Below, piece by piece: positions 11,274-30,376 of a DNA stretch of 64,000 bases. The translations under genes and the position numbers were made by a program. The notes under the pieces are model-generated. The model had not been told where the DNA came from. It made no database searches and worked only from the letters and a program-made list of their open reading frames with translations. Within the stretch, counting starts at the first letter, position 1; the number at the start of each line of letters is the position of its first letter. The stretch is from assembly GCA_009746045.1 (NCBI GenBank), contig RPFO01002078.1, positions 185,001 through 249,000 on the forward strand. Reading direction: 5' to 3'. Source of the stretch: Mesostigma viride. Its lineage: Eukaryota; Streptophyta; Mesostigmatophyceae; Mesostigmatales; Mesostigmataceae.

Positions 11274-11620
11274 CGTCTAGTAAGGCGGTCTACAAACACG
11301 AGGATCTGCGCATCAATTGCCTTTGGCATTCTATTTTAGCCCCCCCCAAATCCATCATAATGGAATCCCAAGGCATTATAATAGGATCATGGAGACACAC
11401 AGAGGGAAAAGGAAAAGAAGCTAGCTACGTGAGGAGTTCATCCGCTTTGAGCAGGTCTAACTTCTAGGCAGGGCGTGTCCCGAATCGGGCAGCACTACCC
11501 CCCTAGCTTGCAGGCGACCCGCCCATTACCTGTCAAGAGGTTGTCTTCTTCTGTGCCCTGGCCGCGGAAGGTCTCTGGCGTATAAGGTGAGTGCAAGGGA
11601 ATATCGTCGCGTCCACCTAA

Positions 11621-11637
11621 ACTATCTCCGCTACCAT
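11621..11637 (-). other. Putative tRNA primer-binding site
   Basis: On the minus strand TGGTAGCGGAGATAG begins one base after the 5' LTR. Its plus-strand complement, CTCCGCTACCA, looks like the 3' end of a tRNA including CCA. I cannot say which tRNA. Confidence 0.5.
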
Positions 11638-12202
11638 TGTTACGCCCAGGCTCTACTCGATCCCAAACCCCGCGCCTAACCTTACCTAAACTAGTGAGGG
11701 TACCTAGTGATGAGGAGCTATGTTGTGGAAAGACCTGGGACGTCGACTCTGTTCTCAATGCATTCTATTATAATACGCCATACACCGAATAAAACCAGGG
11801 TACTACGAAGGAAACCGGAATACTACACTGCCATGACCCTAGCTAATATGTGTTAATTCATAACACACGCCGGGTGCCATTCACGAAGGACAACTGCTGC
11901 ATAAATGATCGCCGACAGGCGTGTATGCTCGGGCCGACATCGACCCTCGCCTACAGGACCAACGCACGTCCACAAGGTTCACACGCAGGATAAAAGGACC
12001 ACTACTAAAGTACGCAGCGCGGCGCGACTGCACCGAACCACCATACTGTACAAGTGCCACGTCACAAGGCCCGGTACTGACCGGCCAAAAGGTCCTAACT
12101 ACACGTAAGCCTAGGAAAGTCAGCGAACTGTTCCGGAATGGCTGAGGCAACAAAGGACCTAATTTACGTCCGTAACAACAACAAAAGTTACGCGACGTAA
12201 CA
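11638..12202 (-). repeat. 5' LTR (relative to minus-strand element)
   Basis: 565 bp, near-identical to 8739-9300, with TG...CA type ends (TGTTACG...CGTAACA). ACGCC follows immediately as the target duplication. Confidence 0.95.
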
Positions 12203-12207
12203 ACGCC

Positions 12208-12260
12208 CGACCCTGTGGGCAAGCCCCCTCCCCCCAAGCGGAGGAGGCGTTTTGATGAGT
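12208..12260 (+). pseudogene. Distal end of the interrupted LINE ORF2
   Basis: Directly after the duplicated ACGCC the frame continues as DPVGKPPPPKRRRRF and stops. This is in register with the fragment that ends at 8738 and parallel to the PPPVGKRPR tail of the copy near 2050. Confidence 0.6.
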
Positions 12261-12395
12261 AGTGTAGTTAGGATTTTCTAGATAGCTTAGAGTTAGGATA
12301 GTTCGTTCACGCGGCTCCCTCCACCCCATCCATCATGGAATATGTGCTACATGATCTCCCCACGGAGGCATGTTATAATTTAATTTAATTTAATT

Positions 12396-12752
12396 TAATC
12401 TGCGATAAGCACTTTCCCGAGGGGTATGCTCCTGTTTTCTCCCCACGGGCCCCGCGGCCCGTTGCTAGCCATGCAGGGTAGAAGTCTCAAGTCCGCAGGT
12501 GGAGGTTATTGGTCCTGAGGATAGCCGCTACACTACCGCCTCGTCTGCCATTACAGTAGAGGACAGCTCGGATGAGGATCAGTTACATCCCCATCTAGTG
12601 CTTAACGGTTGGGGGATGATGCAGACGATATTTGTTTAAACTTTTGTGTAATTATTTTTCTAATGAGATTAGCATACACATAGTACTCCGTGGCATGCAG
12701 CCTTAATTGCGCATGACACGCAAGTACTTAATTACTTACTTACTTACTTACT
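12396..12752 (+). mobile_element. 5'-truncated LINE 3' end with (TTAC)n tail
   Basis: Starting at TGCGATAAGCAC the sequence matches 18348-18671 nearly throughout (shared GGGGTATGCTCCTGTTTTCT, CGCTACACTACCGCCTCGTC). It ends in (TTAC)n at 12728-12752. A (TTTAA)n run directly precedes it. It is an inactive 3' fragment. Confidence 0.8.
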
Positions 12753-12759
12753 TAGTCAA

Positions 12760-14620
12760 TCCGTGACATGGGAACCGGAATGCTCATGGCATGCAAGTAC
12801 TTCCATTGAAGGTCGACACATAGTGTGTATGACATGTCTGTGACCTTCGGCTCCGGCGCGAATTTTTTGGCGCAAAAAATTCGGGGGTGTCCCGTCCCCT
12901 TAACCGTCCCCTCATTGGTCTTGCAGCCGATTTTCCGCCAAAAATCGACTTGCAGCCGATGCATCGGCTGCTCCGCGGGGGACCAAATTGCGCGAAAACT
13001 ATTGAGAATTAGGAAACGTTTAGCTGAGAAGATCAAAAGTTTATAATTTTCCTCACAGCATGGTACTAGGGTTCGCATACTTCTGACAAAGTTATAGAGG
13101 TGTTCTGGCCGGTCAAAGTACAAGGGGTCAGGGTACTTTTTCACGTAAAACGTGCATTCCGGAAAACGACGACCTGGCCATGGCGGCTTGCGCCCACGCA
13201 TGGCATTTACGTTTGCGTTCGAATTTTCTGGCCAAACTTAGGAAATTGATTTTATACGTCCTAAAGATGCTACAGGCCAATTTTTGGTTCGCGGGAATGC
13301 CATTTGATAGGTGTCGGCAGCGTTCTTGCTGGAAAAAACTGCGATCAGGCCGGACGATAGAAACGTTGACAGCAATACCTTTCCGGCGTATTTTAAAGGA
13401 TATATTGGTTTCTTTGTACTTATTATGATACATAGTAGTCATAAACGTGCAAGGGTGGCAAGAAATCGCCGAATCTAGCGACCATGCTGCACAACTTTGG
13501 TGTGCCGAAATGCGCCATTTTGCGGCCACCGCCTGGGCCAAGGTAACGCCATCCATGCCTGGTAAAGCTTCAGCATCGTTTTCCTATCGATGTTTGACAT
13601 TTATATATACGTTCTAGCTTGTGTAGCACATTCTTTTTGCATTATTCATGCTCTTTCTTGACCCTGGCCTGGCCCCTTTCTAAAACACCCTTCTTAGATG
13701 CTTCCCTCAGTCAGTTGACCTGCCACAGGGTGATGGTGATAAGTTTTAGATGCTGTATGGGTTTGAATACCTCCATATATGTTTGTTATACATTTCCCAT
13801 ACACATATTGCATGATTGTGAGGCAGTTGGCTGGTCTCTGTGGCATCATCAAGCACGTAACTGGTGAGTAAAAGCTTCCCATTGACAGCATGTGCCACCA
13901 GGTGTGCTGGCCATCACCTGGCAAGCTATAGCAGCTTAGGCCTAGTTTATCCTTGCTAGGGCAGGCTGAAATAGGCTCAACGTCACTAGTTTGTTGGTGG
14001 CTGCCTCCTATAATGTATGCCTTGCGTAGGGTATCCGTACCACGTTACCTACGTGCATGGACAAGGTGGCACCTGCACATAGGTGCCATGCAAGGGCAGT
14101 GTGATGATGCAGTTATGTTTCCCCATCATTGTGGAAGGGAAATGTATTGTATGGCATGGTTGGGGGCCATATTAGTAGGTATTAGTAGGTAGTATGCCCA
14201 CCCCTACCCCCTTGGTTGCTTTTTACCAACGGTACCCCTATGGGCTGTACTGGGTGTAACTGCTGGTATACCCACCCAAATGATGACCCCAATGGCTCAA
14301 ACTGTTCAGCAACTAATTGTTTATCATCCCTGAAGTGGTAGGTGCCTAGGTCTTATAACATAATTCAAAATGCACATTCTACCAAAAATGAAAACGCGCG
14401 TCTCGACCCCCCTAACTTTGGCGGTAGTTTTCTATGGCCTACCCTGCAGATATGTTAGGTTGTGATAGCTCACCCCGAAGGGCAACTCATGGACATGCTT
14501 GACCCCCAAGGACAGCCCTTGGATGTTGGTAGGTTGGGTGTGGGGTGGTTTGCAAATTTAGCATTTTGCAGCCGATTTTTCGGCTTTAAATGGGACCAAT
14601 GAGGGGTTAATTTACTGCTT
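12760..14620. mobile_element. Possible TIR element of about 1.7-1.9 kb; otherwise featureless
   Basis: TTAACCGTCCCCTCATTGGTC at 12900-12920 has a near-inverted partner at 14593-14609 (GACCAATGAGGGGTTAA). Blocks containing GCAGCCGATTTT occur near both. No transposase is seen between them. The interior also has a low-GC stretch near 13200-13450 and no recognised gene. The inverted pair could be a coincidence of older repeats. Confidence 0.3.
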
Positions 14621-14621
14621 A

Positions 14622-14800
14622 CCGCCGCTACACTACCGCCTCGTCTGCCATTACAGTAGAGGACAGCTCAGATGAGGATAGTTATATCCCCCGGCTCTAG
14701 TGACTACTACTATACTATTATATGGTTGGGGCATGATGCAGACAATATTTGTAACTTTCGTGTAATTATTTTTCTATAATGAGATTAGCATCTAGTAGTA
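14622..14800 (+). mobile_element. Diverged LINE 3' fragment
   Basis: CGCTACACTACCGCCTCGTC through GTGTAATTATTTTTCTA matches 12525-12665 and 18465-18605 with small insertions. It is truncated at both sides and lacks the TTAC tail. Confidence 0.7.
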
Positions 14801-14809
14801 CTTTTGCGG

Positions 14810-15820
14810 CTTTGCGACCGTTCCGAGCTTGGCAGTGGATTCGTTGTCCACACCGTCGCGTCGCGGTTGCAGCAACACGATGTTAATCATTTTCTGGCGT
14901 ATTTTACATTTTTGTGGGCTAGGCTTTGTACGGACAGCCTATTATACCACACCTTCAAACTCAGTGCACATCATTATCAAGTTGGTTATTGTAGCACCAT
15001 GCTGGGGGCCCCGGCATACTCGAACACAAGGTGTTGCCCCTCTTAGCGGCGTGGGTGGGTGGGTGGGTGGGTGGGTGGGTGGGTGGGTGGGTGGGTGGGT
15101 GGGTGGGTGGGTGGGTGGGTGGGTGGGTGGGTGGGTGGGTGGGTGGGTGGGTGGGTGGGTGGGTGGGTGGGTGGGTGGGTGGGTGGGTGGGTGGGTGGGT
15201 GGGTGGGTGGGTGGGTGGGTGGGTGGGTGGTGGGTGGGTGGGTGGGTGGGTGGGTGGGTGGGTGGGTGGGTGGGTGGGTGGGTGGTGGGTGGGTGGGTGG
15301 GTGGGTGGGTGGGTGGGTGGGTGGGTGGGTGGGTGGGTGGGTGGCCGGTGGGTGGGTGGGTGGGTGGGTGGGTGGGTGGGTGGGTGGGTGGGTGGGTGGG
15401 TGGGTGGGTGGGTGGGTGGGTGGGTGGGTGGGTGGGTGGGTGGGTGGGTGGGAGCTGAAAAGAGGCCTCCCTACGTCCCCTACACCACTCTAATACGTAC
15501 TGACTTATGACTATCATTCACATTGCGCCACGCAGGCCTGCCGGCTGGCGCAGGTACAAGTTGTACTGACTGCCCATCACAGTTGCGCCACGCCTGGCGG
15601 CTGGCGAAGGTAACAAGGTCTAGTGACGTACGTTAGATGCTACCTAGTACAGGCCTGCACTCCGGAACGACACTCAGCCTCGCAGCACTAAAAGGGCCGG
15701 CCGGTGCAGTACCCTCGTGCATGACAAGCGCTAGTAGTCTTACGACTTACGCTACCTACGGCAGGTCGGTCCCCTTTGAGCCCGTCCACGCGTCATATAT
15801 AAAATGAGCGAAGCTCAACC
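14810..15820. repeat. Copy X of a larger dispersed repeat, interrupted by a GGGT array
   Basis: 14925-15045 matches 16722-16847 (shared AAACTCAGTGCACAT and AAGTTGGTTATTGTAGCACC). 15453-15808 matches 17942-18270 (shared AAAAGAGGCCTCCCTACGTC). Its right part preserves TATATAAAATGAGCGAAGCTC without an insertion, the empty counterpart of the LINE insertion at 18274. No coding function is recognised. Confidence 0.75.
15051..15452. repeat. (GGGT)n array, 402 bp
   Basis: About 100 GGGT units with a few single-base phase shifts run with G on the plus strand. Runs of GGG every four bases make it a strong candidate for stacked G-quadruplexes. Open frames reading Gly-Gly-Trp-Val or, on the other strand, Pro-Thr-His-Pro are artefacts. 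Confidence 0.97.
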
Positions 15821-15901
15821 AATAGATTTCTTGTTTTTGGTCCATTGGAGTTCCTTCCCACCAAGAGAAACAAATATTTTACATTTTTGTGTGCTAGGCT
15901 T

Positions 15902-16270
15902 TATACCAAGGAGACAACCAGCGCATGCAGGCCAGAAATCGGGAGAATCCGGACCATGGTAGCTCGAGCCCGCCGTTATCTTGTCCGCGTGTTTGAGTCG
16001 TTCAGGATGATGAAGATGAATGGTGATGGAAATGTGTAGCCGTGTGCATGCATTGAAATTATGGCTGCATGGCTTACGTGTAGAGCGACCAGATGACAGG
16101 TCTAGACGGTGGGGCGAGTAGACGGTGGAGTGAGCGACTAGACGCGGTGGGGCCGGATCGACAGCTGCATGCTTGATCAGGGCGTGTGTTTCGAGCCGAA
16201 CTGGCCGGGAGTGTCTAGTGGTGCTCAAGCACCATTGCTGCGATCGCTCTCGATCCCACCCTTTACGAGG
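15902..16270 (-). mobile_element. Reverse-orientation copy of the TATCAAGGAGACAACC element
   Basis: It starts with TATACCAAGGAGACAACCA and continues with the reverse complement of the sequence at 1-323 (CATGCAGGCCAGAAATCGGG, CGTGTTTGAGTCGTTCAGG). It extends into the part that includes ACTGGCCGGGAGTGTCTAG. The distal terminus is not evident. Confidence 0.6.
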
Positions 16271-16359
16271 AAATACCCGCAAATGGAAAACCACTGAAAA
16301 GGTCTAGCTAGTCAGTCATCACGTTAGCCATGCCATGATTCCAAACGCCCAAGAACTGC

Positions 16360-18270
16360 ATGCACACGGTGCAAAGGCAAAAAGCCGGACGACAGCACTT
16401 TCAATGTGCGGCGGGAACCAAAAGCCCGCGTATGCCAGAAAACATCGTGTTGCTGCAGCGACGCGACAATGTGGACAATGAATCCAGTGCCAAGCTCGGA
16501 ACGGCCGCAAAGGAGATCCGGCATCACAGGGTTCAGATGTGCGGAGATACTACGATGCGATCCAGCGCCGGTCCACGACCTGTTTGTAGAGCTTATAAGT
16601 GCCAAGGGGCAGCACCGAACAAATGTGGGTGACGTTGCAAAAAACACCGGACTTGACGGTCGAGCATAATGTCTCGGTCATAGTCTTTGACCAACAAACG
16701 ATGCAAGAGTTCAAGAGCTAGGCTTTATACGGACAGCCTATATACCACACCACACCTTCAAACTCAGTGCACATCGATCATTATCAAGTTGGTTATTGTA
16801 GCACCATGCCGGGGGCCCAGCATACTCGAACACAAGGTGTTGCCCCCACAGCAGCTCCTACCTGGCCACCAACCAAGGCTGTCGCCAACCTTGGTGCCGA
16901 GTTTCTTTCCGCCCATGGCCCCCCTCCCGCACGCTGCCACGGCTGTACTGCCGCCCCCGGCCGTGTGGCCGCTACGGTTTCCCGGCGGACGCAGGGCGGC
17001 ACCCATGCCTTCCCCCCCGTTAGGGGGGCGTTTTCCAGCGGCTGCTCATTAGGCCTTACGCTCCCGGACCGTCTCTCACAAGCCTAGGGCCCATCATGCA
17101 CCCATCACCAGCCCCACCCCCGAGGCTGGGATTTCCCGGCATTGAAACCATTGTGGCGATAGGCCCTCTACCCTACTACCAAGGCCTTGGCTTGGAAACT
17201 GCTTACTCCAAGGCCCTGACCAGGGCTTGTGTTTTTGTAGGAAATTTTTATGGCATAGATATGCCCCCTTGGCTGAACTGAACTCTTTATTGCTTTTCTT
17301 ATAATGCATCAGTACAGGATAAAAACAAACGGGCGGTAAAACAGCCGGAATTGCAGCCTCGCCAGGCGAACATTCTTTGCTGAAAAAACTGGGCAATTAT
17401 GATGAAGAGCGCGCTCCTCCCACCAAGATTTGCTCCACTGAGCTCCGCATCCTCCCCGAAACTCCCGTCTGGCCACAGGCCGAAAGATCGGGTCCGCTGT
17501 CAGGCTCCTGCATGGCAGTTATAGGCTACCCCATGGCACCCCGCGCTAGCCATCTCCACCCACGTTTAAGGCAGATTCGCCTCCACCTGTGATTCTTTCC
17601 AACGTAGCCGCTGGCCCTGGCCTGTATGGCTCCTTCCCTGACGTTGTCCGACTTAAAACGCAGCTTCCCCAGTGTCAGGAAGCTGCTTGCCGCACCCATG
17701 CAGGGGTAGAGTGGAATCGTCAGTGGGCCCAGCGCCGGAAATCACACCCTTTTACTCAAATCGTAGACTGAGCCCTCCACCCAACAACCATTACCGTGGC
17801 CTCAGTGTAACGGTTGGTGGAGTTTATTCTAGGCCTCTCCACGCCCGGAGAGGCCAATAGCATGATTCGTCTTACATTCAGCGCAGCCGCCATAGCGGCC
17901 AGCCGACCTTAATTGCCAGCAAATGCTAGGATCAAGTTGCGAAGCTGAAAAGAGGCCTCCCTACGTCCCCTACACCACTCTAATAAGTACTGACTATCAT
18001 TCACATTGCGCCACGCAGGCCTGCCGGCTGGCGCAGGTACAAGGTGTACTGACTGCCCATCACAGTTGCGCCACCGGCCTGGCGGCTGGCGCAGGTAACA
18101 AGGTCTAGTGACGTACGTTAGAAGCTACCTAGGCCTGCACTCCGGAACCACACTCAGCCTCGGCACAAAAAGGGCCGGCCGGTGCAGTACCCTCGTGACA
18201 AGCGCTAGTCTTACGCTACCTACGGCAGGTCGGTCCCCTTTGAGCCCGTCCAAGCGTCATATATAAAATG
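16360..18270. repeat. Copy Y of the dispersed repeat, with about 1.1 kb of interior
   Basis: The flanking parts match copy X (14810-15820). Where X has the GGGT array, Y has about 1.1 kb of unrelated, moderately GC-rich sequence (about 16848-17940) with no recognised protein. The segment at 16430-16515 is an inverted match of 14815-14895. No gene is assigned. Confidence 0.6.
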
Positions 18271-18273
18271 AGC

Positions 18274-18671
18274 TGCTTGAAGATGCAGGGCTTCTGGGAC
18301 TATCCGTACTCCGCGCCCGCATGATTGACAAGGATAAATGGGCTGCCATCTGCGATAAGCACCTTCCCGAGGGGTATGCTCCTGTTTTCTCCCCACGGGC
18401 CCCGCGGCCCGTTGCTAGCCATGGTAGAAGTCCGCAGGTCGAGGTTATTGGTCCTGAGGATAGCCGCTACACTACCGCCTCGTCTGCCATTACAGTAGAG
18501 GACAGCTCGGATGAGGATCAGTTACATCCCCACCTAGTGCTTAACGGTTGGGGGATGATGCAGACGATATTTGTTTAAACTACTGTGTAATTATTTTTCT
18601 AGTGAGATTAGCATAGTACTCTGTGGCATGCCTTTGCGCATGACACGCAAGTACTTACTTACTTACTTACT
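18274..18671 (+). mobile_element. 5'-truncated LINE insertion with 12-bp target duplication and (TTAC)n tail
   Basis: TATAAAATGAGC occurs at 18262-18273 and again at 18672-18683. The bases between form a LINE 3' end encoding MIDKDKWAAICDKH, with a conserved 3' UTR and a TTAC tail. The uninterrupted target is present in copy X near 15797-15812. This fixes both insertion boundaries. Confidence 0.85.
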
Positions 18672-18683
18672 TATAAAATGAGC

Positions 18684-19076
18684 GAAGCTCAACAAAGCCA
18701 TATATATCTTCCACCCCACATGTCATGCAGGCCTTCTAGGCCCTCTCCCGGCCCAAGCCGCCCTGTGTGAGCTCGATTAGGAGGCATGAACCATGCATGG
18801 CGGTGCAGGTGCACCTTGTGCACTGACCCAGAGCAGGTGATAGCTGTACATCCTACACCTGCCGGGTTGTCGCCCTGATTGTATTACAACCCCATAGATG
18901 CCCCTTTCTCAGGGCTATCTATGTATGTGTTACATATGCTCCCCACGGAGCTATGTTCTTAATGAATTAATCAATTAATTAATTAATAGCCCACAAAGGT
19001 TGTTATAGACCTCAAAAGCTCTTGGAATGTTACTCACATCTTGATGACTCATAACCCAATCAATGCCTGGCAGAAT
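18684..19076. other. Intergenic stretch without a recognised gene
   Basis: It continues the dispersed repeat Y past the LINE insertion and contains a short (TTAA)n run near 18968-18988. Nothing coding is seen. Confidence 0.35.
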
Positions 19077-19215
19077 GCTGTTAGATAGATGTCGTAGGTA
19101 GCTGATGTAGATAGATTAGACCGGTAGGACGGTTTGCACCCATCCATCCATCCATCGGGGTTAATGCTCCGCGACTCCCCAACGGGAGCACGAGTCTAAT
19201 TAATTAATTAATTAG
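19077..19215 (+). mobile_element. LINE 3' UTR fragment with (TAAT)n tail
   Basis: It matches 2137-2308, for example TGTTAGATAGATGT, GTAGGTAGCTGATGTAGATAG and GGTTTGCACCCATCC. It ends with TAAT units. It belongs to a family distinct from the TTAC-tailed copies. Confidence 0.75.
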
Positions 19216-19436
19216 TAGCCTGGCACAAGAAATGACAGAAAATTGGCCTTCAGATTTGGACCACTGAAGCTCGAGCCTGTGTTATCTTAACCACGGCTGC
19301 TAATATGATCGTCGTGTACGATCGGCGATCGCAATGTCATCTGCAAGATAAGGGGCTGCAGCAGCCAGCTGGAGACTACATCTGCCAACATACCCACCTC
19401 GCCACAATCAGCTAGCCAAGTCCTGGAGTTGTCATG

Positions 19437-29117
<9,681 letters not shown>

Positions 29118-30376
29118 TTCGGTCGCCTGAAAGGCGTGCAATCTCAGCTTGCGGCAAGCTTCTGAGACATTTTGTGAAAGGAAGTGTGCCTCACTCCTCT
29201 CTGTACACGCGTGTCGATTCTTATGTCAAAAGAACTAGTGCAAAGAGATTACAGAGCTTGGGGTAACCCCCCATTTGCAGCTGCATATAGTAGCTGCACC
29301 AGATAAATACCTACCATACTGATTTCTGGTTCTTTGCTTATTGCCATAGACGTCAGGTCCCCACAGCAACAACCAGCAGAAACCACGAGAAGAATTGAAA
29401 TTTTAATTTCGCGCCAGAGCGCACGAGGCAACGAGGAGCCCGAGCAGGAGCCACAGTCACCATCACTGTAGCGTAACATTGTAAAAACTGTGCTGTACAG
29501 TCAGGGCCTGAGAAAGGTGCTACTGTAGGACCCTGAATAAGAGATCTGGGTTCAAGCCATAGAGATCTCCCAGGCAGAACCCCGAGCTGCGCGCAGGGCA
29601 CGCAGGGCCTCGTCCAAGCAGTACAGTACGTACAGACTAGTTGTCCTTGATCAAGGCGTCCTGGTCTCCTGGGCTACTGTACCAGGTACTGGCTCGGCGT
29701 TTCACGGCGCGTTCTAAGTATGTTGATCTTCCGTACTGAAACTGCTCTGCAACCATCACTGCAGTTCTGCGAGCAAGCTAACTAGCGCTCCTAGAATATA
29801 GCCTCCGTTGTCCGTCGTAAGGTGTAATGACATTGTGTGACGCCGTCCTTGCTATGCAAATGCAGCACGTCTCAACTGCCCTAACAAAATTGCCGGACAA
29901 CGGCAGCCAGCACTTTTGGGATCCGAGCGCAATGATATAATCATGGCGGTACGCCGGAAATTTTTGTACCTTGCTTAACGTCGCCAAGCGCGACTTTGTG
30001 ATGGCCATGAGGCTGGAAATGGCGGCCGTTCGTGAAAATATGTATCGTCTTTCACTCTGGTTTTCCTGGAAGCGGCCACTTGTGACGTCATCGCTTCTTT
30101 TTTCGGAGGCGCCGTGTTTGGCAGGTGGTACGTGCCTTTGAGATGCTGGCCGGCAAGGTCCCGGCTGGCTTCTTGGAATGCATGGTGCCATGGATAACGC
30201 TCCCTGCGATTGGCCGATCGTGGACGTTAACCACGGCCAAGGCGGTTGATCCTGGACGTAAAGCTGCGGGATAGTAGTTATTATTTTTTTTTTATTTTTT
30301 TTGCCAGTAGGCAGGGCAGCCTTTTGGCTGCCTGGCGTGGCTTCCTGCCTGGCTTGGGCTCGATTCTTATCAGCAC
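29118..30376. promoter_or_regulatory. Divergent intergenic region between the SNF2 and SANT genes
   Basis: About 1.26 kb separates the two predicted start codons. The part next to the SANT gene has a long T-rich tract ending in TTTTTTGCCAG near 30283-30306. That could be the 3' splice site of a 5' UTR intron. A possible 5' UTR donor for the SNF2 gene (ATG|GTAGGT on the minus strand) lies near 29312. No defined binding sites were recognised. Confidence 0.4.

Larger units (their letters stand above)
8739..12202 (-). mobile_element. LTR retrotransposon, internally deleted Ty3-like element with 5-bp target duplication
   Basis: Two near-identical long terminal repeats (562 and 565 bp) in direct orientation bound the element, each beginning TGTTACG and ending CGTAACA. 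The flanking bases are ACGCC at 8734-8738 and again at 12203-12207, a clean target-site duplication. Read on the minus strand, the 5' LTR is followed one base later by TGGTAGCGGAG, a tRNA-primer-binding-like site. The 3' LTR is preceded by a purine run (GGGGGGGAGG). The interior is only about 2.3 kb. It has an integrase-core fragment but no protease, reverse transcriptase or RNase H, so it could move only with proteins supplied elsewhere. Confidence 0.9.

Noticed and set aside
8739-12202. Endogenous viral (giant-virus or retrovirus) insertion
   Set aside because: LTRs, target duplication and an integrase scrap fit an LTR retrotransposon; no envelope or viral capsid gene is visible.
15031-15517. 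Open frames of Gly-Trp-Val or Pro-Thr-His repeats on both strands
   Set aside because: A 4-bp array has no stop codons in any frame; the peptides are products of the GGGT repeat only.
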